64,000 nucleotides of DNA from Pseudomonas asturiensis (GCF_900143095.1 NZ_FRDA01000018.1:59982-123981), one strand, 5' to 3'; shown: positions 1 to 9,582, counted from the stretch's first letter. Notes: generated by a model from the letters alone, not told the origin. Program-made: numbers and translations.

Positions 1-1506
1 CACGGCGGGCGTCAGGTCGCGATTCTGGTCCCGACCACCCTGCTCGCCCAGCAGCATTACAACAGTTTCCGCGACCGTTTTGCCGACTGGCCGGTGACGG
101 TCGAGGTAATGAGCCGCTTCAAGTCCGCCAAGGAAGTCAGCGCCGCCGTCGCCGATCTGGCCGAAGGCAAGATCGACATCGTCATCGGCACGCACAAGCT
201 GCTGCAGGACGACGTGAAGATCAAGAATCTGGGGCTGGTCATCATCGATGAAGAGCACCGTTTCGGCGTGCGTCAGAAAGAACAGCTCAAGGCCCTGCGC
301 AGCGAGGTCGACATCCTGACCCTGACCGCAACGCCGATTCCGCGCACGCTGAACATGGCGGTGTCGGGCATGCGCGACCTGTCGATCATCGCCACGCCAC
401 CGGCCCGCAGGCTGTCGGTGCGCACCTTCGTCATGGAGCAGAACAAGCCCACGATCAAGGAAGCGCTGCTGCGCGAATTACTGCGCGGCGGGCAGGTCTA
501 CTACCTGCACAACGATGTCAAAACCATCGAAAAATGCGCCGCCGACCTCGCCGAACTGGTGCCAGAGGCCCGCATCGGCATTGGCCACGGCCAGATGCGC
601 GAGCGCGAACTCGAACAGGTGATGAGCGATTTCTACCACAAGCGCTTCAACGTACTGATTGCCTCGACCATCATCGAGACCGGCATCGACGTGCCCAGCG
701 CCAACACCATCATCATCGAGCGCGCCGACAAGTTCGGTCTGGCGCAACTGCACCAGTTGCGCGGCCGCGTCGGGCGCAGTCACCACCAGGCGTATGCCTA
801 TCTGCTGACGCCACCGCGCAAGCAAGTCACCCGCGATGCCGAGAAGCGTCTGGAAGCCATCGCCAACACCCAGGACCTGGGCGCAGGCTTCGTGCTTGCC
901 ACCAACGATCTGGAAATCCGTGGCGCAGGCGAACTGCTGGGTGATGGCCAGAGCGGCCAGATCCAAGCCGTTGGCTTCACGTTGTACATGGAAATGCTCG
1001 AACGCGCGGTGAAGTCGATTCGCAAGGGCGAACAGCCCAACCTCGACCAGCCACTGGGTGGCGGACCGGAAATCAACCTGCGCGTGCCTGCACTGATCCC
1101 CGAGGCCTATCTGCCGGATGTGCATACGCGCCTGATTCTCTACAAACGCATTGCCAATGCGGCCGACGAGGATGGCTTGAAGGACTTGCAAGTCGAGATG
1201 ATCGACCGCTTCGGCCTGCTGCCGGAACCGACCAAGTCGCTGGTGCGGATCACGCAACTCAAGTTGCGCGCCGAGCAACTGGGCATTCGCAAGATCGACG
1301 CCGGACCGCAGGGCGGGCGCATCGAATTTGCCGCCGAAACACCGGTTGATCCGCTGACCCTGATCAAACTGATCCAGAGCCAGCCCAATCGCTACAAGTT
1401 CGAAGGTGCCACGCTGTTCAAGTTCATGGTGCCCATGGAACGCGCAGATGAGCGTTTCAACACGATCGAAGCGCTGCTTGAGCGCCTGACCCCGACAACT
1501 GCTTGA
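1..1506 (+). CDS. mfd: Transcription-repair coupling factor Mfd, C-terminal part
   Basis: This is the 3' part (501 codons) of Mfd, the ATP-dependent translocase that removes stalled RNA polymerase and recruits UvrA. The frame is open from base 1, so the start lies upstream of the window. Visible helicase motifs are the DEEH box (IIDEEHRFG), the TATPIPRTL motif, and the motif V/VI region TIIETGIDVPSAN and QLRGRVGRS. These are followed by the C-terminal TRCF domain that regulates the motor. The end at TGA (1504-1506) is normal for the family. The next gene starts 12 bases downstream, so the two may be co-transcribed. The identification is firm because RecG lacks the long TRCF tail. Confidence 0.97.
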   Translation, partial: HGGRQVAILVPTTLLAQQHYNSFRDRFADWPVTVEVMSRFKSAKEVSAAVADLAEGKIDIVIGTHKLLQDDVKIKNLGLVIIDEEHRFGVRQKEQLKALRSEVDILTLTATPIPRTLNMAVSGMRDLSIIATPPARRLSVRTFVMEQNKPTIKEALLRELLRGGQVYYLHNDVKTIEKCAADLAELVPEARIGIGHGQMRERELEQVMSDFYHKRFNVLIASTIIETGIDVPSANTIIIERADKFGLAQLHQLRGRVGRSHHQAYAYLLTPPRKQVTRDAEKRLEAIANTQDLGAGFVLATNDLEIRGAGELLGDGQSGQIQAVGFTLYMEMLERAVKSIRKGEQPNLDQPLGGGPEINLRVPALIPEAYLPDVHTRLILYKRIANAADEDGLKDLQVEMIDRFGLLPEPTKSLVRITQLKLRAEQLGIRKIDAGPQGGRIEFAAETPVDPLTLIKLIQSQPNRYKFEGATLFKFMVPMERADERFNTIEALLERLTPTTA

Positions 1507-1517
1507 AGGATTCATCC

Positions 1518-2042
1518 ATGCGTCTGTTTCGTTCATTGACCCTGCTGCTGGCGCTGGTCGCGCCAAGCGCTTTTGCAGAAGGCACCTATCAGGTGGAAAT
1601 GATTCTGTTCCGCCAAAGCGGCGAGCCGGCCGCCACGCGCCAGCTTGCCCCGGAAGACTGGGCTGCAGGCGCGCAGAAGATCGGCGCCGACAATGAACGC
1701 AGCCCTGCACTCAACGACCTGGTGAGCAAGTTGCAAGGCAGTGGCAGTTATGAAGTGCTGATGCAGCGCGCCTGGCAGCAGACCGTGGGCACCGAGCCCG
1801 GTAAAATTGCCGTTACCGGCGGCAAGGAGCAGCTTGGCCACTTCCCGATCGAGGGTACGGTGAGCCTGGCGATGGATCGCTTTACCGATATCGACGCACA
1901 GTTCTGGGTCAATCAACTGGACCCGCATGGCGTGGTCGTCAGCAGCGAGCGCATGAAGCAGACCGCCAGGGTCAAAAACGGTGAGCTGACTTACCTGGAC
2001 AACGGCAATCTGGCGCTGCTGATCAAAGTCTCTCCACTGTGA
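1518..2042 (+). CDS. CsiV-like exported protein
   Basis: A 174-residue protein with a clear signal peptide (MRLFRSLTLLLALVAPSAFA, cleavage before EGTYQVEM). The mature part looks like the CsiV family of Gram-negative periplasmic proteins. The Vibrio namesake is linked to cell-shape integrity and peptidoglycan, but the role in Pseudomonas is not established. ATG 1518 is chosen over an in-frame TTG at 1503 because GAAGGA at 1505-1510 is a well-spaced Shine-Dalgarno and the signal peptide then begins properly. It lies 12 bases after mfd and ends at a terminator (2059-2085). The family assignment is from recall of sequence style and position next to mfd. Confidence 0.75.
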   Translation: MRLFRSLTLLLALVAPSAFAEGTYQVEMILFRQSGEPAATRQLAPEDWAAGAQKIGADNERSPALNDLVSKLQGSGSYEVLMQRAWQQTVGTEPGKIAVTGGKEQLGHFPIEGTVSLAMDRFTDIDAQFWVNQLDPHGVVVSSERMKQTARVKNGELTYLDNGNLALLIKVSPL

Positions 2043-2058
2043 TCGTTACGTATTCAAG

Positions 2059-2085
2059 GAGCACAGGCGTGCTCTCTTTCTTTTT
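2059..2085 (+). terminator. Rho-independent terminator after the CsiV-like gene
   Basis: The 6-bp stem GAGCAC/GTGCTC has a 4-base loop and is followed by a T-rich run (2075-2085). It separates mfd and the CsiV-like gene from the helicase gene. Confidence 0.7.
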
Positions 2086-2117
2086 GAGCATCGCTGCGGC
2101 GTAGGGCTTTTTTTAAC

Positions 2118-4862
2118 TTGTCGTCCATTCTCGAAAAAGTCCTCGCCTCGGCCTGGGCAGACCTGTTCACTGATCGAACGCTTGAGCGCGGGCGCGACTA
2201 TGCCCGTCAGAAACGCATCGTGCTGGAAGATTCCAGCCCGCAGATCATCCGTACCGCTTGCCGAGGTTCGGGGCTGGATATCTACACCCAGACCCTGCTG
2301 TTCAAGGACCCTGATCGCTATCGCAATTACCTGACCTGCAAATGCACCTGCCCGGTACGAAACGACTGCAAGCACTGTGTCGCGGCCATGTATTTTCTTC
2401 AGGACCCGACCAATCAGCCACTGTTGCAGGCCGCGCTGAGCACGCACGAACGCGAGATCAAGCCCCAGGCCGAGCCGAAACCCAGACTGCCCGAGCGTCT
2501 GGTCGATGACCTGCAACCCAAGCCGCGCCTGATTCTGGCCAGTATCGAATTCAGCGCCTACGAGCCGCGCAACGGACGCATGCAGCGGCACATTCAGCAT
2601 CGCGCCGCACTGGCGTTTGCCTACGGCAAGCACTATGCCGTGGGCACCACCAATGTCAGCATTCTGGTGAGTTCGCTGGGCAGCGATCTGGTGAACCAGA
2701 AAAGCGACATCATCGAACACACTGAAACCGAAACCCTGCGCATCCGCCGTCAGGGCGAGCAGGAGCGGCAGCTTCGCCAACAGTTGACTGACCTGGGCTT
2801 CAAGGTGTCGACCCGGCAGAGCAAGGCCCTGCCGGATAGCGCGGGCGATATGTATGAGCTGCCGAACGACAAGGCCTGGCTGCATTTCGTGCTCGACGAC
2901 CTTCCCAGGCTTCGCGAGCAAGGCTGGGAGATCGAGATTCAGGACGATTTCGGCTTCGACGTCACGCCCGTGGACGACTGGTACGCGGTCATCGACGAAG
3001 AAAACGAGCGCGACTGGTTCGATCTGGAACTGGGCATTATCGTCAATGGCGAACGCCTGAGCCTGCTGCCGATCCTGATCAACCTGATCCGCAGCCATCC
3101 TGAACTGATGAGCCCGTCTGCCGTGGCCAAACGCGGTGATGAAGAGCAACTGCTGGTCCAGCTCAATCACTTCACGCAAAGCGGCGGCAGTCCCGTGCAG
3201 ATCGCCCTGCCCTATGGCCGTCTCAAACCGGTGCTGGCGACGCTGGGCGATTTCTACTGGCGTCAGGAAGGCAACAACGCGCTGCGCATGAGCAAAGCCG
3301 ATGCGGCCCGCCTGACGCAACTCGAAGATCTGCCGCTGACCTGGCAGGGCGGCGACCGGCTTCGGCATTTTGCCGAGCGTCTGGTCAATATCAAGGATGC
3401 GCCGGTTGCCGTGCCGGACGGGCTGAACGCGACCCTGCGCCCCTATCAGCTCGAAGGCCTGAGCTGGATGCAGTCGTTGCGCGAGCTGGAGGTCGGCGGC
3501 GTGCTGGCCGATGACATGGGCCTGGGCAAGACCCTGCAGACCCTGGCGCACCTGCTGATGGAAAAACAGGCCGGGCGTCTGGACCGTCCGGCACTGGCGG
3601 TCATGCCCACCAGCCTGATTCCCAACTGGCTGGACGAGTCCGAACATTTCACCCCGGACCTCAAGGTGCTGGCACTGTATGGCGCCAATCGTCATCAGGA
3701 CGCCAGCAACCTGCAGGACTACGACCTGATTCTGACCACCTACGCCTTGCTGCCCCGCGACCTCGAACTGTTGAAATCACAGCCGTTTCATCTGCTGATT
3801 CTCGACGAAGCGCAGTACATCAAGAACCCCAACAGCAAGGCCGCTCAGGCGGCACGCGACCTCAACGCACGCCAGCGTCTGTGCCTGAGCGGTACGCCCC
3901 TGGAAAACCACCTGGGCGAGCTGTGGTCGCTGTTCCACTTCCTGATGCCCGGCTGGCTGGGTAACAGCAAGGAGTTCAACAGCAATTACCGCACCGCCAT
4001 CGAGAAGCACGGCAATCAGGACCGCCTGCAACACCTGAATGCGCGTATCAAGCCGTTCCTGCTGCGCCGCACCAAGGAGCAGGTGGCGACCGAACTGCCG
4101 CCCAAGACCGAGATCATTCACTGGGTGGACCTCAACGACGCACAGCGCGACGTTTACGAAACCGTACGCCTGGCGATGGACAAAAAGGTCCGGGACGAGA
4201 TTACCCGCAAGGGCGTGGCACGCAGCCAGATCATCATCCTCGAAGCGCTGCTCAAACTGCGTCAGGTGTGCTGCGACCTGCGTCTGGTCAACCAGGACAT
4301 GCCGGTCAATAGCAAGCAGGGCACCTCGGGCAAGCTCAACAGCCTGATGGAAATGTTCGAAGAGCTGCTGGCCGAAGGGCGCAAGATCCTGCTGTTCTCC
4401 CAGTTCACGTCGATGCTGACCCTGATCGAAGCCGAGTTGAAACAGCGCGGCATCGCCTACGCCCTGCTCACCGGCTCGACCCGCGACCGGCGCACGCCGA
4501 TTCACGACTTCCAGAGCGGCAAGCTGCCGATCTTCCTGATCAGCCTCAAGGCGGGCGGCACCGGGCTGAACCTGACTGCCGCCGACACCGTGATTCACTA
4601 TGATCCGTGGTGGAACCCGGCAGCCGAAAACCAGGCCACTGACCGCGCCTACCGTATCGGTCAGGACAAGCCGGTGTTCGTCTACAAAATGATCGCGCGC
4701 GGCACGGTGGAGGAAAAAATCCAGCGCCTGCAACGCGAGAAATCAGCCTTGGCGGCGGGTGTTCTGGATGGCCGCACCAGTGGCGACTGGAAGCTGCGCG
4801 ACGAAGACCTGCAGGCCCTGTTCGCCCCTCTTCCGGCCGCCCCCAAGAAGTCCAGAAAATAG
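2118..4862 (+). CDS. SWIM zinc finger / SNF2-family DEAD-like helicase
   Basis: A 914-residue SNF2-type ATPase, presumably a DNA translocase that remodels nucleoprotein complexes; the bacterial substrate is unknown. In order: a SWIM-type zinc finger near residues 70-92 (CTCPVRNDCKHC, pattern CxCx(n)CxH), a long middle region, the SNF2 N-terminal ATPase with Walker A (ADDMGLGKTLQT, about 468) and a DEAQ box (LDEAQYIKN, about 563), then a helicase C domain ending in ATDRAYRIGQ (about 842). The start is TTG at 2118; the next in-frame ATG would remove the SWIM finger, and the frame is closed by TGA at 2085. No methylase or nuclease partner is adjacent, so this looks like the chromosomal RapA/HepA-like type and not a defence helicase. 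Confidence 0.9.
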   Translation: MSSILEKVLASAWADLFTDRTLERGRDYARQKRIVLEDSSPQIIRTACRGSGLDIYTQTLLFKDPDRYRNYLTCKCTCPVRNDCKHCVAAMYFLQDPTNQPLLQAALSTHEREIKPQAEPKPRLPERLVDDLQPKPRLILASIEFSAYEPRNGRMQRHIQHRAALAFAYGKHYAVGTTNVSILVSSLGSDLVNQKSDIIEHTETETLRIRRQGEQERQLRQQLTDLGFKVSTRQSKALPDSAGDMYELPNDKAWLHFVLDDLPRLREQGWEIEIQDDFGFDVTPVDDWYAVIDEENERDWFDLELGIIVNGERLSLLPILINLIRSHPELMSPSAVAKRGDEEQLLVQLNHFTQSGGSPVQIALPYGRLKPVLATLGDFYWRQEGNNALRMSKADAARLTQLEDLPLTWQGGDRLRHFAERLVNIKDAPVAVPDGLNATLRPYQLEGLSWMQSLRELEVGGVLADDMGLGKTLQTLAHLLMEKQAGRLDRPALAVMPTSLIPNWLDESEHFTPDLKVLALYGANRHQDASNLQDYDLILTTYALLPRDLELLKSQPFHLLILDEAQYIKNPNSKAAQAARDLNARQRLCLSGTPLENHLGELWSLFHFLMPGWLGNSKEFNSNYRTAIEKHGNQDRLQHLNARIKPFLLRRTKEQVATELPPKTEIIHWVDLNDAQRDVYETVRLAMDKKVRDEITRKGVARSQIIILEALLKLRQVCCDLRLVNQDMPVNSKQGTSGKLNSLMEMFEELLAEGRKILLFSQFTSMLTLIEAELKQRGIAYALLTGSTRDRRTPIHDFQSGKLPIFLISLKAGGTGLNLTAADTVIHYDPWWNPAAENQATDRAYRIGQDKPVFVYKMIARGTVEEKIQRLQREKSALAAGVLDGRTSGDWKLRDEDLQALFAPLPAAPKKSRK

Positions 4863-4938
4863 CAGCCGAGAATGCAGGCGCTGAGCTACTATCGGCAGCG
4901 CTCGCACCCTCGCCGTTTGCTCGTTAAAAGGATTTCTC

Positions 4939-7116
4939 ATGCGTACCCGATTGCTCAGCGCTGTGGCGGTCATGGCAAGCTCTGCCCTTCTCAATCAGGC
5001 TCAGGCCAGCGGCGATGACTCCTGTTATCCGTCCTGGAACGTGCTCAAGGAAAATCTGGACGCGTGCAGCAACCTGCCGTTCCTGAGCCCGGGCAACGAC
5101 AGCGAGGTCAATCTGCGCCTGTTGCTGGCAGACAAGGGGCTGAACACGTTTCAATTGCCAGCCGATAAAAACCTGGAGTTGAATGAAGGTTACGGCGCGG
5201 TGCCGTTCTCGCTCTTTCGCTTCGGCGCGACGGATCTGGTCGAGCCAGCGCAGCCGGGCGAGACGAACGCCGCACCGCTGCAATCATCGCTGACCCCCTT
5301 GCTTGAAAAGCTTGGGCTGACACGTGGCGAGACCCCGGCGGCAGGCGATGCGTTTCTGGACGGTGAAGGCAGCCGCTGTCGCAGCAACTCCGACGACAGC
5401 GCTCAAGCGTTCATTGAGGAGGTGTCGGTCAGCACTGACCTGACCGACACCGAGCGCAAGGCACTGGCAAGTAGCCGCTTGCAGATGCTGAGCGCATGCA
5501 GCTGGGATGCCGATACCCGAGAGGCGCTGCAACCCAAGGCCATCGAATCTGCAACCGGCAAAGCGTTCGGCACTTATCTGCGTGCGTCCAGCGCCTTCTA
5601 CAACGGAGCATTCGATGAAGCGCTGAGCGGATTCAACGCGCTGTCAGACAGCACGCAGCCCTGGCTCAAGCAAACCGCGCTCTACATGATTGCTCGTACG
5701 AAGTTGAACGCCGCCCAGCAGGACGTGTTCGACGAATACAGTCAGTTACTGCGCGACAAAGTCGACAAGACCGCTCTTGCAGATGTCGACGCTGCATTCA
5801 AACAGTACCTGGACAGCTATCCCGACGGCGACTACTCGGAATCCGCTCAAGGACTTTTGCGGCGCGTCCACTGGCTGGCCGGCGATGACGTGAAACTGGC
5901 CGAAGACTACGCCCGACAGCTCAAGCAACAAGGCCAGAAGCCGGAGTACCTTGACCCGCTCGTCACCGAGATGGACCGTTCGATACTGAGCAGCGCCGGA
6001 CAAAACCTGCATACGCCCTGGATGCTGGCGATCACCGATCTGATCCGCATGCGCGAAACGTCCGCCCCCAGATTGAGCGAAGCCGATCTGAAAACCCAGG
6101 AACCGCTGTTTGCCGATCAGCCCGAGCTCTACCGCTATCTGCAAGGCGCCCTCGCGCTGTACGTCTTGGACGACCCGGAACACGCCCTGAAACAGCTGCC
6201 GACCGAGCTGCCGGAACACCTCGATTACGTCACCTTCAGCCAACACCTGCTGCGTGGCCTGGCGTTGCAGGCCCGACAAGACTTCAAGGGTGCGCAGGCC
6301 CTGTGGCTGGACATGCTGCCGCGCGCCACCCAGCCGTTGCAACGTGAACAACTGGAACTGGCGTTGGCCATGAGTTTTGAACGCGATGAGCAACTTTCCC
6401 GGGTGTTCGCAGCCGACTCGCCCATCCACTCGGCCAAAGTCCGTTACATCCTGCTCAGCCATGTCGCCGATGCCGACCTGCTGCGTCAACAGACGACCCA
6501 AGGCCCGACTGAAACCGAACGCAACACGGCACTCTTTGTACTGCTGTACAAGGATCTGATGCGCAAACGGTACGCAGATTTTGCCGAGGACCTTAAGCGT
6601 CTGCCGGAAAAACTGCCGGAGGAAAAACTGGGTTACGCCTTGGGCTACACCTATGAAAAAGGCCCGTCCCTGAGCTTGTTCCAATGGCAGGGCGACAAAG
6701 CCGAAGCCGCTTACACCTGCCCCGCTATCGTGCAGACAGCCGCCGCCTTGAAGCTTGACGAGAAGGATGCCAAAGCACTGAACTGCATGGGTGAGTTCAT
6801 CCGTGGCAACAGCCTCGACGGCATGCCGCTGGACACCAAACGCAATGCCGACACCTTGGGTGGCAGCGCGCCGGGCTTCAGCGGCGAGGTGTTTTCCAGA
6901 CTGGAAGGCTACAAGACCGTCATCGCCACCCCCAAGGCCCCGCGTGACGAAAAAGCCTACGCCCTGTTTCGGGCGATAAACTGCTACGGCCCGTCCGGCT
7001 ACAACACCTGCGGCGGCAAGGAAGTCGAACCGTCTGTGCGCAAAGGCTGGTTCCGCCAGTTGAAAAAGGACTTCGCCACCACTCAGTGGGGCGAGGCCCA
7101 GCAGTACTACTGGTAA
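4939..7116 (+). CDS. Large exported alpha-helical repeat protein, function unknown
   Basis: A 725-residue protein with a Sec signal peptide (MRTRLLSAVAVMASSALLNQAQA, then SGDDSC). The mature protein is mostly helical with TPR-like stretches (for example YNGAFDEALSGFNAL and LARQDFKGAQALWLDML), which suggests a periplasmic scaffold. It has no lipobox, so it is probably soluble in the periplasm. I do not recognise a catalytic motif. An AAAAGGA ribosome binding site precedes ATG 4939. Its TAA stop overlaps the next start by one base (TAATG at 7114-7118), so both products are probably made together. Similar Pseudomonas proteins carry vague YfiO-like labels, which I would not rely on. Confidence 0.7.
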   Translation: MRTRLLSAVAVMASSALLNQAQASGDDSCYPSWNVLKENLDACSNLPFLSPGNDSEVNLRLLLADKGLNTFQLPADKNLELNEGYGAVPFSLFRFGATDLVEPAQPGETNAAPLQSSLTPLLEKLGLTRGETPAAGDAFLDGEGSRCRSNSDDSAQAFIEEVSVSTDLTDTERKALASSRLQMLSACSWDADTREALQPKAIESATGKAFGTYLRASSAFYNGAFDEALSGFNALSDSTQPWLKQTALYMIARTKLNAAQQDVFDEYSQLLRDKVDKTALADVDAAFKQYLDSYPDGDYSESAQGLLRRVHWLAGDDVKLAEDYARQLKQQGQKPEYLDPLVTEMDRSILSSAGQNLHTPWMLAITDLIRMRETSAPRLSEADLKTQEPLFADQPELYRYLQGALALYVLDDPEHALKQLPTELPEHLDYVTFSQHLLRGLALQARQDFKGAQALWLDMLPRATQPLQREQLELALAMSFERDEQLSRVFAADSPIHSAKVRYILLSHVADADLLRQQTTQGPTETERNTALFVLLYKDLMRKRYADFAEDLKRLPEKLPEEKLGYALGYTYEKGPSLSLFQWQGDKAEAAYTCPAIVQTAAALKLDEKDAKALNCMGEFIRGNSLDGMPLDTKRNADTLGGSAPGFSGEVFSRLEGYKTVIATPKAPRDEKAYALFRAINCYGPSGYNTCGGKEVEPSVRKGWFRQLKKDFATTQWGEAQQYYW

Positions 7117-7847
7117 TGCGTAGCCAGGTTCGCTACAGCCTGGCCCTGCTCTGCCTCTTGGCATTCGGTCAGGCAGGCGCAGCGGTCAAGGCTGAAGACT
7201 ACGACGCGTTCTGGCTGTGGGCGGGGGTCAAACCGCAGCCGGTGATGGAACAGGCAAAAACCCTTTATGTGCTGCAAGGCCAGGTCAGCACATCGCGCCG
7301 CGACCCGCAGCAAGGCGTCAACTTCATCGCGCAAGGCGTGTCGGTCACACATCTTCCTCAGGAGCAGGTGTGGCTGGTCTACCGCGCCCACACGCTGCGC
7401 TGGCCGGACGCTGTCTATCGGCAGTTGCTCGGCCAGGTTCAGCGCTGGAAGGCCACTGGCACGCACGTCATCGGCATTCAGATTGATTTCGATGCCCGTA
7501 CCCGTTATCTGAACGAGTACGTCGGTTTTCTGCGCGACCTGCGCCAGCGCATGCCCGACGACGCTCGCCTGAGCATCACCGGCCTGATGGACTGGAGCAG
7601 CAACGCCGACATCACCGCTATCGGCGAACTCCAGGGCGTGGTGGATGAAGTAGTGGTGCAAACCTATCAAGGCCGCCGGAGCATTGCGGATTACGCCGCC
7701 TACCTGCCTCGCCTCAGTCGCCTTGGCCTGCCTTTCAAGGTCGGACTGATCCAGGGTGGCGACTGGCAAGCGCCGGGCTATCTGAGCGACAGCCCATGGT
7801 TCAAGGGTTACGTGGTGTTCCTGCAGAATCCCGGGCCTCAGCGCTGA
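7116..7847 (+). CDS. DUF3142-like exported protein
   Basis: A 243-residue protein with a hydrophobic N-terminus typical of a signal peptide (YSLALLCLLAFGQAGA). The body resembles the DUF3142 family, which looks like a TIM-barrel of unknown activity: FWLWAGVKP near the start, GIQIDFDART in the centre, and VDEVVVQTYQGRR toward the end. The IQIDFD acidic pair resembles glycoside-hydrolase-like strands, but no catalysis is proven. The start at 7116 overlaps the stop of the preceding gene by one base, indicating translational coupling. The 3' end overlaps the convergent hydrolase gene by 10 bases (7838-7847). Confidence 0.75.
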   Translation: MRSQVRYSLALLCLLAFGQAGAAVKAEDYDAFWLWAGVKPQPVMEQAKTLYVLQGQVSTSRRDPQQGVNFIAQGVSVTHLPQEQVWLVYRAHTLRWPDAVYRQLLGQVQRWKATGTHVIGIQIDFDARTRYLNEYVGFLRDLRQRMPDDARLSITGLMDWSSNADITAIGELQGVVDEVVVQTYQGRRSIADYAAYLPRLSRLGLPFKVGLIQGGDWQAPGYLSDSPWFKGYVVFLQNPGPQR

Positions 7848-8395
7848 TCGAGAATCTGCGCCGTGGAAAGCACCGTGGCGTACTCGCCGTGAAGATTGGC
7901 CAGTGACATCGCATGAACCTCTTCGGCGCTGCGCTGCGTGCCAAAGAAGTCCGCCTGATCGAAGGTGAAGCAGGCATCATGAGCGACGATGACCTCGAAC
8001 CCCAGGTTGCCTCCGCTGCGTGCCGTGGACTCCACGGAGTTGTTGGTGACCACACCTGCAATGACCAGTTGCCGAATCCCGTCGGAACGTAGCCACATTT
8101 CCAGAAACGAGCCGCAAAAGGCATCGGGCACTTGCTTGCTCAGCTCACGCTCGTCCGCTTGCGGCACAAAGGCTGGCTGATACTCCACGCCAGACTGCTC
8201 GGGCCAGAACACCGAATCAGGCGAGGTGGAAAAGTGCCGGACATGAATCACCGGACGGCCCGTCTGACGCCAGGCAGACAGCAGTTCGGACAGACGGTCT
8301 TCGGCCTGAGGATTGTTACGCCGCCCCAGCTTTGGGTGATTGATGCCTTGCTGCAAGTCGATCAGGACCAGTGCGCTATTGGGTTGAATGTCCAT
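7838..8395 (-). CDS. Isochorismatase-like hydrolase with Ser at the usual Cys position
   Basis: A 185-residue protein of the isochorismatase/nicotinamidase fold. The catalytic Asp lies in LVLIDLQQG (about residue 11) and a Lys is near residue 87. In the family the nucleophile Cys sits in a TNxCVExT-type motif. Here the motif reads TNNSVESTAR (about 115), so Ser occupies the Cys position. Subfamilies without the Cys exist, including isochorismatases proper, so the substrate cannot be named. ATG 8395 is chosen because MDIQPNSALVLID begins where family members begin. It is divergent from the SDR gene and convergent with the DUF3142-like gene. Confidence 0.85.
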   Translation of the reverse strand: MDIQPNSALVLIDLQQGINHPKLGRRNNPQAEDRLSELLSAWRQTGRPVIHVRHFSTSPDSVFWPEQSGVEYQPAFVPQADERELSKQVPDAFCGSFLEMWLRSDGIRQLVIAGVVTNNSVESTARSGGNLGFEVIVAHDACFTFDQADFFGTQRSAEEVHAMSLANLHGEYATVLSTAQILDQR

Positions 8396-8543
8396 CGGGG
8401 TTCGTTTCCTTGAAATTTTTGAGCCCGACAGTAGCCATAATCCGCGCACAGTTCCAGCGCGACATCAGGCCCCAGACAGCTTATTGCGACTACGCTGTCT
8501 ACGCACATGCATTCCCTATCGCATCCACACACTGGAGAACATC

Positions 8544-9293
8544 ATGAATCAGCACCTGCCCCTCACCGGCAAAGTCGCCTTCGTTCAAGGCGGCTCCCGT
8601 GGGATCGGCGCGGCCATCGTCAAGCGCCTGGCCAAGGAAGGCGCTGCCGTCGCCTTTACTTACGTCAGCTCTGAAGAGACAGCGCAGGAGCTACAAGGCA
8701 GCATCACCGCCAACGGTGGCCACGCACTGGCCATTCGAGCCGACAGCGCCGATGAAAAAGCCATCCGCCAGGCCATTCAGACCGCTGCCGAAAACCTGGG
8801 CGGGCTGGATATTCTGGTCAACAACGCAGGCGTGCTGGCCATCGCCCCGCTCAACGAATTCACCATGCAGGATTTCGACAGAACCCTGGCCATCAACGTA
8901 CGCAGTGTCTTCATCGCCAGCCAGGAAGCCGCGCGCCACATGGGTGAAGGCGGACGCATCATCAACATCGGCAGCACCAACGCCGACCGCATGCCCTTTG
9001 CCGGCGGCGCGACGTATGCCATGAGTAAATCGGCACTGGTCGGCTTGACCAAAGGCCTGGCACGCGATCTCGGCCCGCAAGGTATTACCGTCAACAACGT
9101 CCAGCCCGGTCCGGTCGACACCGACATGAACCCCGCGCACGGCGATTTTGCCGAAACCCTCAAAGCGATGATGGCCATCCCGCGCTACGGCACGAGTGAA
9201 GAAATCGCCAGCTTCGTCGCCTACCTCGCAGGCCCCGAAGCGGGCTACATCACCGGCGCGAGCCTGACCATCGACGGCGGTTTCGGCGCCTGA
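8544..9293 (+). CDS. Short-chain dehydrogenase/reductase (SDR)
   Basis: A 249-residue classical SDR, an NAD(P)-dependent oxidoreductase of unknown substrate. The Rossmann motif is QGGSRGIGAAI (about residue 13), followed by NNAGVLA, the catalytic Ser in INIGSTNADR and the YxxxK pair in TYAMSKSAL (about 157). The C-terminus TGASLTIDGGFGA is typical for FabG-like SDRs. ATG 8544 begins a normal family N-terminus (NQHLPLTGKVAFVQGG). The gene stands alone, divergent from the isochorismatase-like gene, so context does not define a substrate. Confidence 0.9.
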   Translation: MNQHLPLTGKVAFVQGGSRGIGAAIVKRLAKEGAAVAFTYVSSEETAQELQGSITANGGHALAIRADSADEKAIRQAIQTAAENLGGLDILVNNAGVLAIAPLNEFTMQDFDRTLAINVRSVFIASQEAARHMGEGGRIINIGSTNADRMPFAGGATYAMSKSALVGLTKGLARDLGPQGITVNNVQPGPVDTDMNPAHGDFAETLKAMMAIPRYGTSEEIASFVAYLAGPEAGYITGASLTIDGGFGA

Positions 9294-9425
9294 GCACAGC
9301 GGTCACGTAAAGACCCAGGCTGGTCCGGCCTTCCCATGAAAGCCAAAGCCAGCCTGTCTGCACCGAGCTTCAGGTAGGCAGACTGTGTTTTTTGCTTAAC
9401 CGCATGAAAATTCTGAAAAAAAGTT

Positions 9426-9454
9426 TTGCGTTCCGAAAAGCTTTCGACTACATT
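9426..9454 (+). promoter_or_regulatory. Sigma-70 promoter of tRNA-Ser
   Basis: A -35 TTGCGT (9426-9431) and -10 TACATT (9449-9454) are separated by exactly 17 bases. A GC-rich discriminator (AGCGCGCC) follows, as expected for a stringently controlled tRNA promoter, about 39 bases before the mature tRNA. Confidence 0.65.
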
Positions 9455-9492
9455 AGCGCGCCTCGACAGACACAACGTTGTCAGCGAGATAC

Positions 9493-9582
9493 GGTGAGGT
9501 GTCCGAGTGGCTTAAGGAGCACGCCTGGAAAGTGTGTATACAAGAAATTGTATCGAGGGTTCGAATCCCTCCTTCACCGCCA
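9493..9582 (+). tRNA. tRNA-Ser (anticodon GGA)
   Basis: A 90-base class II tRNA. The acceptor stem GGTGAGG pairs with CTTCACC, allowing one G-T pair, and is followed by discriminator G and an encoded CCA. The anticodon loop CTGGAAA gives GGA, reading UCC/UCU serine codons. A long variable arm (GTATACAAGAAATTGTAT) and the T-arm GGGTTCGAATCCC are intact. It has its own promoter and terminator and no neighbouring tRNA. Apparent protein frames across it are spurious. Confidence 0.97.

Noticed and set aside
2046..3695. Minus-strand frame of 549 codons over the SNF2 helicase
   Set aside because: It is the antisense shadow of the helicase gene, with the same artefactual composition and no ribosome binding site.
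2118..4862. SNF2 helicase as part of a DISARM- or DND-like defence locus
   Set aside because: No methylase, nuclease or PLD-domain partner is adjacent. Neighbours are mfd and exported housekeeping proteins, and SWIM/SNF2 proteins are common in Pseudomonas chromosomes.
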